Shown piece after piece: positions 38,001 through 48,745 of a DNA stretch of 64,000 nucleotides. The position numbers were made by a program, and so were the translations under genes. The notes beneath the pieces were generated by a model, which did no database searches, was not told the origin of the DNA, and saw only the letters and a list, made by a program, of their open reading frames with translations. How positions within the stretch are numbered: the first letter of the stretch is position 1; every line of letters starts with the position of its first letter. The stretch comes from Caenorhabditis elegans (Eukaryota > Nematoda > Chromadorea > Rhabditida > Rhabditidae): positions 5,890,001-5,954,000 of the forward strand of contig NC_003279.8 in NCBI RefSeq assembly GCF_000002985.6, given 5' to 3'.

Positions 38001-41000
38001 ACATGATTGTGATGACGTGGATACCAACAAGTTATCAGAAGAGGAGTATAGAGCATACAAAAAGAGATGTGGAAAGAGACGACCAGTTATCGAAGACTGT
38101 TCAAACATTAACATCGCAAAACTGAGCGACACAGAGTACAACGAGTATCGAAGAAAATGTAGACCAACAAGAAAGACCACTTCACCAGATTGTGCTGATA
38201 TTGATGAAACGAAATTGTCGGGTGAAGAATTGGAAAAGTACAACGAGAAGTGCACATTTCAAGAAGATCCGCCACCGTCTGAAACAGAAGAAATGAAGTG
38301 TAAAGATATCAATGTTGAAGAGATGGATGCAGAGGAAGTAGGCCGGTTCCAATTTTTCATATAATCCAGGATTATCTTTTTCAGTTTGTCGCCTACAAAA
38401 AACGTTGTGGTACACCAAAACGTCCAGAAAATCCACGTGAAAGACCACCAGGATCTTCACCTTCTGAAAACTGCAGAGACGTCAAAGTTGAAGAACTGAC
38501 GGCTGATGAGGTATTTGGGTTTTCTTGTGTAGCAGTCCTTTGGGAAATAAATAATCTTCAAAGAAAAAGTGTCATGAATTGTGAAATTACTAAATTTATT
38601 TCCATATGAACAACTGGAGCAACTGAAAAATTTTGTTCAAAACAGTCAAAACATTGATCTGGTGTATTCTTAAAAATTTGAATCTCCTAGAGTTTTTTCG
38701 GCATACTTTGTTTTCAAACTGAAATGTTCACTCTGAACTGAATTTTTTGTTGGTTTTGTGATAATTAAAAGTTGATTGTAATGTGATCATACTACAAGAT
38801 CTAGAAAATATGATTCATGAAACGTATCTTATAATTATAATTAATGTTTTTAGTATGCTGAATACAAAAAGAAGTGTCTGCGGAATCCAAGGAAATCAAC
38901 TAATCCTCCAGATGAAAATTGTTCCAAAGTCAATATTGATGAGTTAACGGACAAAGAATATAGATCATATATCCGAAGATGCCCGAATAATCCCACAGGA
39001 GTCAAAATTACGAAAACCGTCGAAGTAGGAGATGGCTGTCAGAATAAAAACACGGATGATATGACAAAAGAAGAATACCAACAATTCAGACAGGAATGCT
39101 CTAGAAAACCACATGTTGAACTCACTAAAATTATAAAGATTGTTGAACCACCGACTAAGCCTGGAGATTCCCCAGATGAATTTGATTGGTGCTCTGGTCA
39201 AGATATCAACAAAATGCCGGACGCAGAATATGAAAAGTTCAAAGAAAAATGTCTTGGATTCCGAAAAACATTCCAATTCAATTGTAATTTGGATGTTAGC
39301 AACATGAGTGATGAGGAAGTGAGTTTTTTTGCTTGATAGTCTTCACGAAACTGAATTATTTAATTATCTATTTTCAGTTCAAAAAGTTTCGAAAAGCATG
39401 TAGCAAGAAGCCGTTCAACTGTGAAACTGTTGATGTAGATACATTATCTGACAAGGAGTACTCAAGATTCCAAAAAGAATGTAGACAAAGACCAGAATTC
39501 GAATGCAAAGATGCAAAAGTTGAACGAATGAATGCACAAGAATATGAGGAATATAGAAAGAAATGTAAAAAGACTACAACTAAAGTTACAAAAGTTATTG
39601 ATTCATGTGACGACGTAAAGGTCGAGGAGTTGAGCAGAATAGAGGTTAGAAATTGAATTTCATATCTCTGTCAATTTTTAATTATTCTCGACATTTTCAG
39701 TACGCTAAATACAAATCTCGATGCGTCAAAGAAACAACTCCGTCAGACACTCCGCCCACTAAAATTCGAAAACGAATTGATTGTTCAATTGTAGATGAAA
39801 GTATGATGAGTGAAGAGGAATATTCAGATTTCAAAAAACATTGTAACGTGAAAGTTACAACCGATAGATATCGTCCTGGAGAGAATATAATTCTGACAAA
39901 GAAAGTGAAGATAAGAACTGGTAAAGAAAAATTCAGTTGTTACGATCAAGATGTTGATAGGATGACTGATGAAGAATATTCCGAATTCGAGAAAAAATGT
40001 TTAACTCATCCACTTTTCCGATATGATTGCAGTACTGTTGATACAACTAATTTATCAAGAGATGAGGTGAGCATTCAAATAATTGACATCACTTTCCTTT
40101 TTCCTCTATTAGTCTTGCACCCAGCTTTGACTGCTTGAACCTTGATTGTATTTGGATTTATCTAAAAATTCTGTATCCAAGAAGTTTTTCATTTTTCATT
40201 TCCAAACTACCAACAGCATGTGAATACACTTTTAAAGTATCAATTCCTGTTTTGGGCTTCAAAAAATTATTCTAGAAAATTTCAGTACTCAAAATACCAG
40301 CGAGAATGTCAAAAACCTGATGCATCTGTGGTTCTCGTTAAGAAATTGGTGATTAACAAGGAGAATGTGCCAGTAAAAGATGGATGTTACAATCGAGATG
40401 TTGATGGAATGTCAGATGATGAATATTCTGAATATGAAGTTCGATGCTTGGGACATCCTTCGACTCCGAAGCCTGTTGAAAGGAAGACATCAATTGATTG
40501 CCATAATGTTGACATGTCAAAACTTTCTTATACAGAGGCAAGTTTATTCTGATGAAGAAAAGCAAGATGACTCAATCATAAGATGTTTGGTAGAAATTAG
40601 AAACTTGAGACACTTGTTTTTATCTTAAAGTAATGAGTGTTTTTGTTCCAGATTGAAGAATATCTGAAACGGTGCCGTACTCGAGAAACAGCATCCACAC
40701 AACCTCCTCCACCACGACGTCAATCTCTCAAATGTTCGGGAATAAATACGGATGATCTTAATGAAGATGATTACGCTAAATGGGTGAAAGAATGTCTGCA
40801 AGAACCAAAAACTATCAAACTGGAGAAGAAGATCATTATAAACCCAACTATTCCACCGACACCTCGTGGGGAGAGGGTCCTTGTAGAGAAGCTAGAGATT
40901 CATGAGCATCTTCGGCCAGACGACGATGAAGGACTTTTGGAGGGAAATGAAGATTTTGGAGTGAGAATTACTACAGGCATTCGGAAGAGAGTTATCAAAG

Positions 41001-44000
41001 GATCACCTGGTGATGATTCAGAATCTGAAGGAGGAGTTATACTTGTGAAGAAAGTTATTCATAGAATTCCAACAAGACGTCGTCCATCTAATATACCAGA
41101 TGAAGAAGATGAAGGTGGTGTGATTGAAGTGAGAAAAATGATTATGAAGACAAGAGAGCCAGAGCCAGATGTTGATGATTCAGAAGACGTTGAAGAAATT
41201 ATGAGAAGACCGAGAAAGAGGATTGGTCCAAAAGAAGAAGTTGTTCTGTTATCTGTCACTAAGAAGCATCCTCATTCATATCGAACGAAGACAGTTCCAG
41301 ACGAGGAACCTGTTGAAATAGTGAAGCTTGTAAAAAACAGAAGATTACCAAACGCAACATTGAGGGAAGTCAGAATTCGAAAACACTTTGGAACCGGAAT
41401 CCCTGGGGAAGAAGCTGTTGTTCAAGAAATTGGCGGTCCTGACTTTAAGATCACCCGTAAAACTGTGATGGTTCCTCGGAAAGTTCGTAAAATGAAATCG
41501 ACAACAACAACTACAACTACCCCTGCTGAGCCAGAATACTATTATGATGAAGAAGAATACCCAGAAGTGATTACTCTGGTAAAAGTTGAAAAGTCTAGGC
41601 GTCCACTTCGAAAATACTCAAGACCTGATGATGAAGATGATGAATTTGTGGATGTTCGAGAGAATAAGCCAAAAAGTTACATTGAATTTGAAGGATTTGT
41701 GAAGGTCCGTGGAAATCCTAGAAAAATCAGAAAGAGACCAAGCTTCACGGATTCTGGAGAAGAGCCCGACATTCGAGAAGTAACTCGGAAAATTGTTGAA
41801 GGAGAAGAAGATGATTTCAAGGGAGTTCGACTGAAGAGTCACAGAAAGAAGTTGGTAATAGTACGGAGAATGCAAGAGGAAGAGCCAGAAGAAGAACATG
41901 AGGTCAGAGTTGTCAAAAAACTGAAGGTGATGAAGTTTGGAAATGAAGAAAAGGAGAACTTTGATAACGAAGAAAATGTTGAAGATGATGGGAAGATCAT
42001 TGTTAGAAATCGAAAGAGACAATACTTTGAGAGAAACGATCGGCCTGATGATGAGGAAGAAGGAGAGGAGCTGGTGAATAGAAGAGTTGCTGTAAGAGGA
42101 AGAGCTCCAAAGATTTTCAGATGGGCTCACAAGCCAGGAAGAAAGAGTGCCAAACCTTCAATTACTGAAAGAAACTCTGAATTCTATAAAATTGGAGGAT
42201 CGCATGAGGAAGAGAATCACAGAAAAGAGAAAAATCAAAAGAAATGGAAAAATCGAGAAGATACGTTCCGAAGGAGAAGAAAGCCAGAATATGAAGAGGA
42301 AAGTGAAGAATTGGGAAGAAGAAAACCAAGGTTCGGAGAAGAAAGTGAAGAGTTCGAAAGAAAAGGAAGTAGACCTGATAGAGAACAACCAAATGGAGAA
42401 ACAACTGTTATCAAAAAGGTTTCTGGAGGATCGATATCCGATCCGACTCCTCGATTGCCCGATGATCAAGGCGAATCAGTTGCTATCACCAAGAAAAAAA
42501 TTTTCAAATATGGCGAGAAGAGAGACACTCCAGACGATGAAGATGAAAACGAGGAGATTAAGCTATTGAAAAGAAAACAATTATATCTTGGAGCACGTGA
42601 TAAGCCAACCGGAGAAAATGATGGAAACGGCGAAATCGTTAAGATCACAAAAAAGAAATCGTTTAAAATTGGACCAAATGGGCAAAAGATACCTTATGAC
42701 GGAAATGAAGATGAGCCACAATTCAGGAGAAAAACATCCGATCATCCAGGAAAAGATCAAGACGAGGATGTTCAACTTTTCAAGAAGAAGAACTTTTATC
42801 GAATTGTGAATGGAAAGAGAGTATTGATACGGACAGAGGAAGATATTCCCGAGCAAGATGAAGATGGAGAATCTGTGAAAATAACGAAGAAAAAGTTCTA
42901 CAGAATTGGACAGAACGGTGAAAAAATTTACGAGGACGAGGACGAATCGCGTCGATCGAGAAAAATCTCAAAAGATGAACCAGGAGAAGATCAAGATGAA
43001 CAGATTAAACTATTCAAGAGGAAGAAGTTTTATAAAATTGTTGATGGAAAACGAGTGCTGATAAAAACTGAAGGAGATGTTCCTGGACAAGGTGAAAATG
43101 GGGAGCAGATTAAGATCACAAAGAAGAGAACATATCGAATAGGTCCAAATGGTGAAAAAATTGAAAAGAGCTCGGATGATCAAGCGTTACCTAGTCATGA
43201 TCGAGATGGGAAGCTGGTGATTGGAAAAAACAATAGGCTGTACCGAAAAGGTTCAGAAATACCCGATGAAGATGAGAATGGAGAGTCTGTGAAAGTTATG
43301 AAAAGAAAGGAATATCAAATCGAAAAACCACAAAGCATGCCAGAGGAAAGTGAAGATGAAGAGTTCAAACTTTTGACAAAAAAGAAGAAGATGGGAGTTA
43401 TTGCCAATGATCCGTCCAATGATGGTTCAGAAATAATTAAAATGTCAAAAAAGAAGGCTTATTTAACTGGAGAAGGTTCGATGTCTCATGATCAGGATGG
43501 TGAAGGTTCTGAAGAAATTATGATGAAAAAAAGGAAGAGGTTCTATAAAGTGGGAGCTGATGGAAAACGCGAGCTTTTGAGAGAAGAAGAAATCCCAATG
43601 GGTCAACTTGGAACAAAAAAGAGCAGTTATAGTCCGGAACCGTTGGATGGGGAGAGAATCGAGAAAACAAAAAGAATATACAAACTCGGTCGGGATGGAA
43701 AACAGGAGCTTCAGAAGATGGGAGATGATGAAAGTGGAGATGATTCTCAAGATGGAACACACGTTGTGAAAATGATGAAGCGGAAGAAGACTTATAGATA
43801 TGATGCAAATGGAGAGAAAGAACTGATAAAAGAGGAAAATGTACCAGGAGATCTTTCATCCGATGGCGAAGGAGATGGAAAAATGATTTGGTCCAAGAAA
43901 ACTAGAAGATCATATACTATTGATAAGGATGGAAATCGGAAACTCGTGAAGGAAGAAAAAGTGCCAGGTGGTCCTATGGAAGATGATGGTCAAAAACTGA

Positions 44001-45348
44001 TGGGAACTAAAAAGACAAAACGATTCTATAAAATGGTGGATGGAAAGCGGAAGCTGATGAAAACAGAAACATCGGATGGTGATAACATGATGATGCCCAA
44101 ACACAACTCAACTCCAGAAAACGACGGAGTTCCACCTCCTGGTAAGAACACAAAACTCGTTATTAGCCAGAGAGGTTCTTTTAAAGGAGGTCATTTCTCA
44201 GTTGACAAATCTTCAGATGACAACAACAAAGATCATGGAGATTCAAGAGAAAGATCAGGAAGTGATGAAGAGACGAGAACGAGGAATAAAGGAACTAATA
44301 AAAGGCGAGATGGCAGAAATGGTTAGTTTTTTTTTTAATATTACGTTGATATCTAAAGATGAAAGTTTTCACCATATCTTACCCACATGGGACTCGCCAG
44401 GCAGAAAAAGGATTACTGGAATTGGTGTCCATCAACTTCTTATTTAAAAGCCTTCGGTCGGTATATCGACAGTAATTTGTTACCCGAGACCCATGCGCAT
44501 AAGAAATGACGGAAATCCTCATCCCTAGACATATAAATTCAATTTTCCTAGTATTAAATTTTCGAATTACAGATGGCAGAAATATGAATCTTGGAAGCAT
44601 AATAAAACCACGAAGGAGGTCATCTAATGATGGAAATGATAATAGTGATCGGGTGAGTTAAAGTCTTGTTTATGATTGATATACCCGGTCTCGAAACGTG
44701 CCAAGTATTTTTTTCAATTAGAGTGTGTGAAAAATGGTACCTTTAAGCAGAACTGTACAAAATATGTGCGCATTTGAAGATTACTGTAATTTCCAACTTT
44801 CGTTGCTACCGAATTTTCATCAATTTTTCATAGTCCCTCTCATTTTCTTTTATTTTTATTATTAGTTTTTTAAGTGTGTTTTTATAGAAGAACAATGAAA
44901 AATCGATTCAGCAACAAAATATGAAATTACAGTACTCTTTAAAGGCGTACAACTTATCAGGCTTAACAAAAATTCGTCGTGGAGACACCGAGTTCCACAT
45001 TTTTGGCCCAATAAATAGCAAATTTTCGTGTCCGCGTAATAAAGGAAATTTTGGAATTCGGTGGAGAGTGGAAACTACCATACTCCTTAAAGTCGCAAAT
45101 TCTTTTATAAATTTTCAATTTGAAACTTTCGATCGTTTTGAGATCGCAAAATTTAGAAAATGATTGTAATTTCCAATTTCTCTAAAAAGTTTAATTCTCA
45201 ATTTCAATCAAAACATTTTCAGAACGACGGTCGCAGAGAAAAAACGCGATCAAGTAGAAGAGCAAGATCTTCGAGAAAAATGGAAAAATATCATAAAGAT
45301 AGAAATGTGAGGTCGAGTGGAAAAAGTGAAGAGCTCGTCCCAGAATAA
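29055..45348 (+). CDS. Giant secreted protein with about 65 two-cysteine repeats and a charged repeat tail
   Basis: Twenty-four exons in one frame give about 3679 residues: 29055-29515, 30208-30901, 31097-31174, 31223-31483, 31866-31976, 32078-32239, 32597-32839, 32905-33318, 33373-33618, 34038-34289, 34362-34619, 34679-34870, 35167-35922, 36349-36861, 37082-37525, 37735-38337, 38385-38510, 38854-39318, 39378-39644, 39701-40066, 40286-40537, 40652-44321, 44573-44652, 45223-45348. A signal peptide (MCIKSVILLGLITLVALSGA) comes first, then a Pro-rich region. Then come about 65 copies of a roughly 30-residue unit, consensus C-x2-(V/I)-D-x3-L-S-x2-E-Y-x2-Y-x3-C. From 40800 on there is no cysteine: the tail is alternating acidic and Lys-rich repeats (KITKKKFYRIG). 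I recognise no named domain. Probably the gene I know as B0207.5, an extracellular matrix-like protein. It could be annotated as more than one gene. Confidence 0.8.
30350..40805 (+). repeat. Exon-encoded tandem C..LS.EY.Y..C repeats, about 65 units
   Basis: Each unit has two cysteines about 20 residues apart, with an L-S/T-x-x-E-Y/F core between them. Typical units read DCDDVDTNKLSEEEYRAYKK followed by RC. Units are joined either directly or through linkers of the form KTVVINKP. The most regular copies lie in exons at 35167-38337, and the most diverged at the start (30350-30900). Confidence 0.85.
36118..36164 (+). pseudogene. Decayed, frameshifted repeat exon in an intron of the giant gene
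   Basis: It lies in the intron 35923-36348, between TTTTCAG and GAG|GTATAA. It reads DYKKLGKKCGSFEGE, the expected second half of a repeat unit. However, the stretch is 47 bases instead of 48: TT-GATTAC replaces the expected TAT-GATTAC. Inclusion would shift the frame, while skipping it (35922 to 36349, phase 0 to phase 0) keeps it. It is best read as a relic exon. Confidence 0.7.
42475..44085 (+). repeat. Charged tail repeats (KITKKK-FYRIG-NGEK type), about 16 units
   Basis: Within the 3.67-kb exon, a unit of about 30-45 residues recurs: an acidic segment (EDEDGES), then VKITKKK or IKLFKRK, then FYRIG or FYKIV, then NGEK/DGKR and a short polar tail. About 16 imperfect copies are visible. 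They have no cysteine and alternate acidic with basic blocks, so the region is a polyampholyte. Confidence 0.7.
44686..44990. mobile_element. MITE-like element related to the 19711 copy, in the penultimate intron of the giant gene
   Basis: It starts GGTCTCGAAACGTG and ends near CGTCGTGGAGACACC, an imperfect inverted pair. Inner arms GGTACCTTTAAGCAGAACTG and ACAGTACTCTTTAAAGGCGT also pair. The same layout occurs at 19711-19949. This copy is more diverged. Confidence 0.5.
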
Positions 45349-45383
45349 GATTGTGATGTATGATTAATTGATGATAATGAATA

Positions 45384-45389
45384 TTTATT
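45384..45389 (-). terminator. Possible polyadenylation signal of the GPN2-like gene
   Basis: AATAAA on the minus strand, 148 bases after the stop of the GPN2-like gene and 36 bases past the stop of the convergent giant gene. The 3' ends of the two genes would therefore almost abut or overlap. Confidence 0.4.
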
Positions 45390-45536
45390 GGTTTCTTGAT
45401 GACTTTTCGAAATGAAAATCTTAACAAGTGAGAACATGCGCAAGGATAACCGGTATTGGGTAAAAAATTACTTTGAGAGAAAGCAGGAAAAACAACAAGA
45501 TTTGCAAAAAGCAAACAAAACGATTTGGTAGAAAAT

Positions 45537-46944
45537 CTAGGCTTTTGAATTAAGAATAAGTTCTCGAATATCTCCTTGTTCAGTTAATGAGAATCCATTT
45601 GCAGCATCAACCATTTGAATAACTTTCATCATTGATTCCTTATTTTCAACGGCAAGTGGTACAAATGAAACGAGGTCGAAATCGCTAATAACTCCACAAA
45701 TTGCTTCATTCAATTTTCGATATTTTTCCAATCCGGGAACTTCATTCAAAAGATCCAAAAGTCGATTGACATCAGGTAAATGGGAGAAAAACTCGAGATC
45801 ATAGGTCCCGTCTTCAGAGAAAAGATCTGCTTTTGACAGACAGTTTACTTGTGGCATCTCCATTGTTACCATTGTCGCTGAAATTGAAGCTTTTTAATGA
45901 ATATAATTTTAATTTGTTCCTTTCAGCCACACAAAATTTAAAGTGGTTCCGAATTTCAATTTTTTCCATCTAAAATCAAATAAATAACAAAAATAGGTTT
46001 CAGATTAAATGAAAGTTTTATGTGCCAGAAAGATATTGCATTTCTTAGCCAGAAATACATAAAGGCCCATGGAGTTTCAAAATTGTACAGAACAAAAATA
46101 AATTTTCATTTTTTGGAGGAAATCAGCTGAATTATATTTGGAAATTTCGGGTCGAGAGACAAGAAAAGTATTTCAATTTTTTTTTAATCTTAATGAACTC
46201 TTACCTAATGTGGATAATGCAACAGAAATGAATTTCGATGGGTCACTGCAGTAAAGTGAATCGGCAAGATGTAAGGCACATAGTCTAACACCGGATTTTT
46301 CCAAAAAGCGGATAACTTTCCATAGTTCGCCTTCGCTTTTGTATAGTTCCAACTGTCCGGGACAATCAATTATCAGATATTTCTTGTGATTCGCTTCGAT
46401 TTTCTGAAAAAAGATTTAATTGAATATTAAAACTACAAAGAGGTTAAAAATGATTTCCGATTTTCTCGATTCAAATTTAGAGAATTCCAGATTTTAGCTC
46501 AATTGTTGTGAAAACAATTTTTAGCTTTTGAGAATTAACTTTTTCTGCCAAAAAAATTACCTGGAGGAGCCAATTACAATTAGCTCCAAGTGTTTCAATA
46601 CAGTATTTGAGAGCTCCATTTGGTCCAAGTCCAAGTCGATCCATTACATCATTCACAGTGATCATTTCCTAAACTTTAGTATTTTAAATGAAAAATATGA
46701 CCTTAAGTATTAAAATAACATTGATAGATGATCTGTACCACGTTTCATAATTATTGTCCTATATTCATTGGAATAAAATACTTACAGTGATATTTACATC
46801 AGGTGCGTATGCCATTGTGTCATTAGCAGGATCAAGATTGATAGTGAGAAATGGTCGTTTGGTTTGTGAGAAAATGTCCGTTAATCCTGCACAAAATGTA
46901 GATTTTCCAGCTCCAGGAGCTCCAATTACAAGAACTCCGTACAT
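45537..46944 (-). CDS. GPN-loop GTPase 2 (GPN2) homologue
   Basis: Four exons on the minus strand: 46944-46786, 46668-46561, 46403-46205, 45877-45537; 268 residues. The P-loop is GAPGAGKST, near residues 8-16. The family-defining GPN loop is in RLGLGPNGAL. G3 is DCPGQLEL and G4 is CLSKADL. The order and spacing fit GPN2 (human about 310 residues); the worm protein ends earlier. GPN GTPases are cytosolic proteins needed for assembly and nuclear import of RNA polymerase II (and III), acting with GPN1 and GPN3. The start ATG directly precedes the P-loop strand (MYGVLVIGAPG), as in other GPN proteins. The gene is divergent from air-2 and convergent with the giant repeat gene. Probably B0207.6. 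I am confident of the family and less so that it is GPN2 rather than GPN3. Confidence 0.9.
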
Positions 46945-47483
46945 AGTCCAATGAGTACTGAAATTTTCTAGTTGAATCTTAATTTTCTACGGATTGTTTT
47001 GATAGGAAAACATTTAAGAAGAACAAAAATATATAAATACAATTTAATTTAATTTAAAACAAACAAAAAAGCAGGATAAACGGGCCTGGCACAGGGCCAA
47101 GTACGCATTTACACCGTACATGACGACATATTGCGGACCATTGCATTTTGCCGCGTTAATTTTTTATTTAAACGGCTTGCATTTCTCCTTACTATCCAGC
47201 TGACAATTTTTAGTTTCTTTAGAATTATTTGCAATCAAAACTCGTTTTTTGTAAACATATTTACTCAGGTAATGTGTTGATTTCTCACTTTTTTTTGAAA
47301 TCAAAGCAGAATTAGTCCTATTTTTATTCTACATAAATATCTAAATGTATTCAATTAAAAATTGGGCCATTGAACTTCTAATTAATTCAATTTATAAATT
47401 TATCGTGATGTTTTCTTTTAGTTAATTTGTCCTTAATCGTGCCGTCTATTTTATTTCTTCATAAAAAACTTTTCAGTTCCGAC
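46945..47483. promoter_or_regulatory. Divergent promoter region between the GPN2-like gene and air-2
   Basis: A 539-base interval separates the two start codons. It is AT-rich with a single GC-richer patch at about 47080-47160. A TTTTCAG at 47470-47476 sits 7 bases before the air-2 ATG, the usual place for SL1 trans-splicing. No specific transcription-factor site is claimed. Confidence 0.5.
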
Positions 47484-48689
47484 ATGGAGAATAAGCCACC
47501 TGTAATCAACCTTCCAGAGAAGGAAACTGTGAATACTCCACAGAAGGGAGGGTAAGAAATCAAGGTTTTAAAAGTTTATAAATTATTCTTGATTTTACAG
47601 AAAATTTACTATTAACGATTTCGAGATCGGAAGACCACTGGGAAAAGGAAAATTCGGCAGTGTTTACCTGGCTCGCACAAAAACTGGACATTTCCATGTA
47701 GCGATCAAGGTAACATATTGATTTATTTTGTATTTATTTGAATTATCATTTTTCTGACATCCGTTTTACCCATACATATTTTCAGGTTCTATTCAAATCG
47801 CAACTCATCTCAGGAGGCGTCGAGCATCAATTGGAGCGTGAAATTGAGATTCAATCTCATTTGAATCACCCGAATATTATCAAGCTCTACACATATTTTT
47901 GGGATGCGAAGAAGATCTATCTCGTTTTGGAATATGCCCCCGGAGGCGAAATGTACAAGCAATTGACAGTGAGCAAGAGATTCTCAGAGCCAACAGCTGC
48001 AAAATATATGTATGAGATCGCAGATGCTTTGTCATATTGCCACAGGAAAAATGTGATTCATCGCGACATTAAACCGGAGAATTTGCTTATCGGATCACAA
48101 GGAGAATTGAAAATTGGAGATTTTGGATGGAGTGTTCATGCTCCTTCGAATAAGTGAGTTTATCCTCAAATTTAGGAAATCTAGATGTTTCCAAAAATTC
48201 ACTGTCATGTTTTCAGGCGCCAAACAATGTGCGGAACAATGGACTATCTCCCTCCTGAAATGGTGAATGGAGCCGATCACAGTGACGCAGTTGACTTATG
48301 GGCAATCGGCGTTCTCTGCTATGAGTTTCTCGTTGGAAAACCCCCATTCGAGCACGAAGATCAGTCCAAGACATATGCGGCAATCAAAGCGGCACGGTTT
48401 ACTTACCCTGATTCTGTGAAGAAGGGTGCACGAGATTTGATTGGAAGATTGCTTGTCGTTGATCCCAAGGCTCGCTGTACGCTTGAACAGGTTTGTTATT
48501 GATTTCAGCTTAGTGGCCAACATATTATCAGCACACAGAAGTACACTTTTGTAGTGTTCTTAATTATCATAATTCATTAAATTATTACAGGTGAAGGAAC
48601 ACTACTGGATCCAGGGAATGATGGAGGCAAAAATTAGAGCTGAGAAGCAGCAAAAGATTGAAAAAGAAGCAAGTCTTCGGAATCACTGA
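47484..48689 (+). CDS. air-2: Aurora B kinase
   Basis: Five exons (47484-47551, 47601-47709, 47786-48153, 48217-48490, 48591-48689) give 305 residues, which matches C. elegans AIR-2 as I know it. It has a short N-terminus, then the glycine loop GKGKFGSV (residues 38-45) and catalytic Lys in VAIKV (Lys59). The catalytic loop is HRDIKPEN, followed by DFG in [11 protein letters not shown]. The activation loop RQTMCGT carries the conserved autophosphorylated Thr. AIR-2 is the kinase of the chromosomal passenger complex, with ICP-1/INCENP, BIR-1/survivin and CSC-1. It phosphorylates histone H3, and is needed for chromosome segregation, release of meiotic cohesion and cytokinesis. The ATG lies just after a TTTTCAG. 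A canonical AATAAA follows the stop. Confidence 0.97.
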
Positions 48690-48739
48690 TCAACTACTGA
48701 TTTTCCCGTCCTTCTTTCAATCATCTCGTCTGTCTGTCA

Positions 48740-48745
48740 AATAAA
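48740..48745 (+). terminator. Polyadenylation signal AATAAA of air-2
   Basis: Canonical hexamer 51 bases after the TGA at 48687-48689. Confidence 0.65.

Noticed and set aside
41618..42130. Long minus-strand frame (170 codons) opposite the charged tail of the giant gene
   Set aside because: It is a shadow of the purine-rich coding strand; its Phe/Ser/Leu-rich composition mirrors the Lys/Glu codons on the plus strand.
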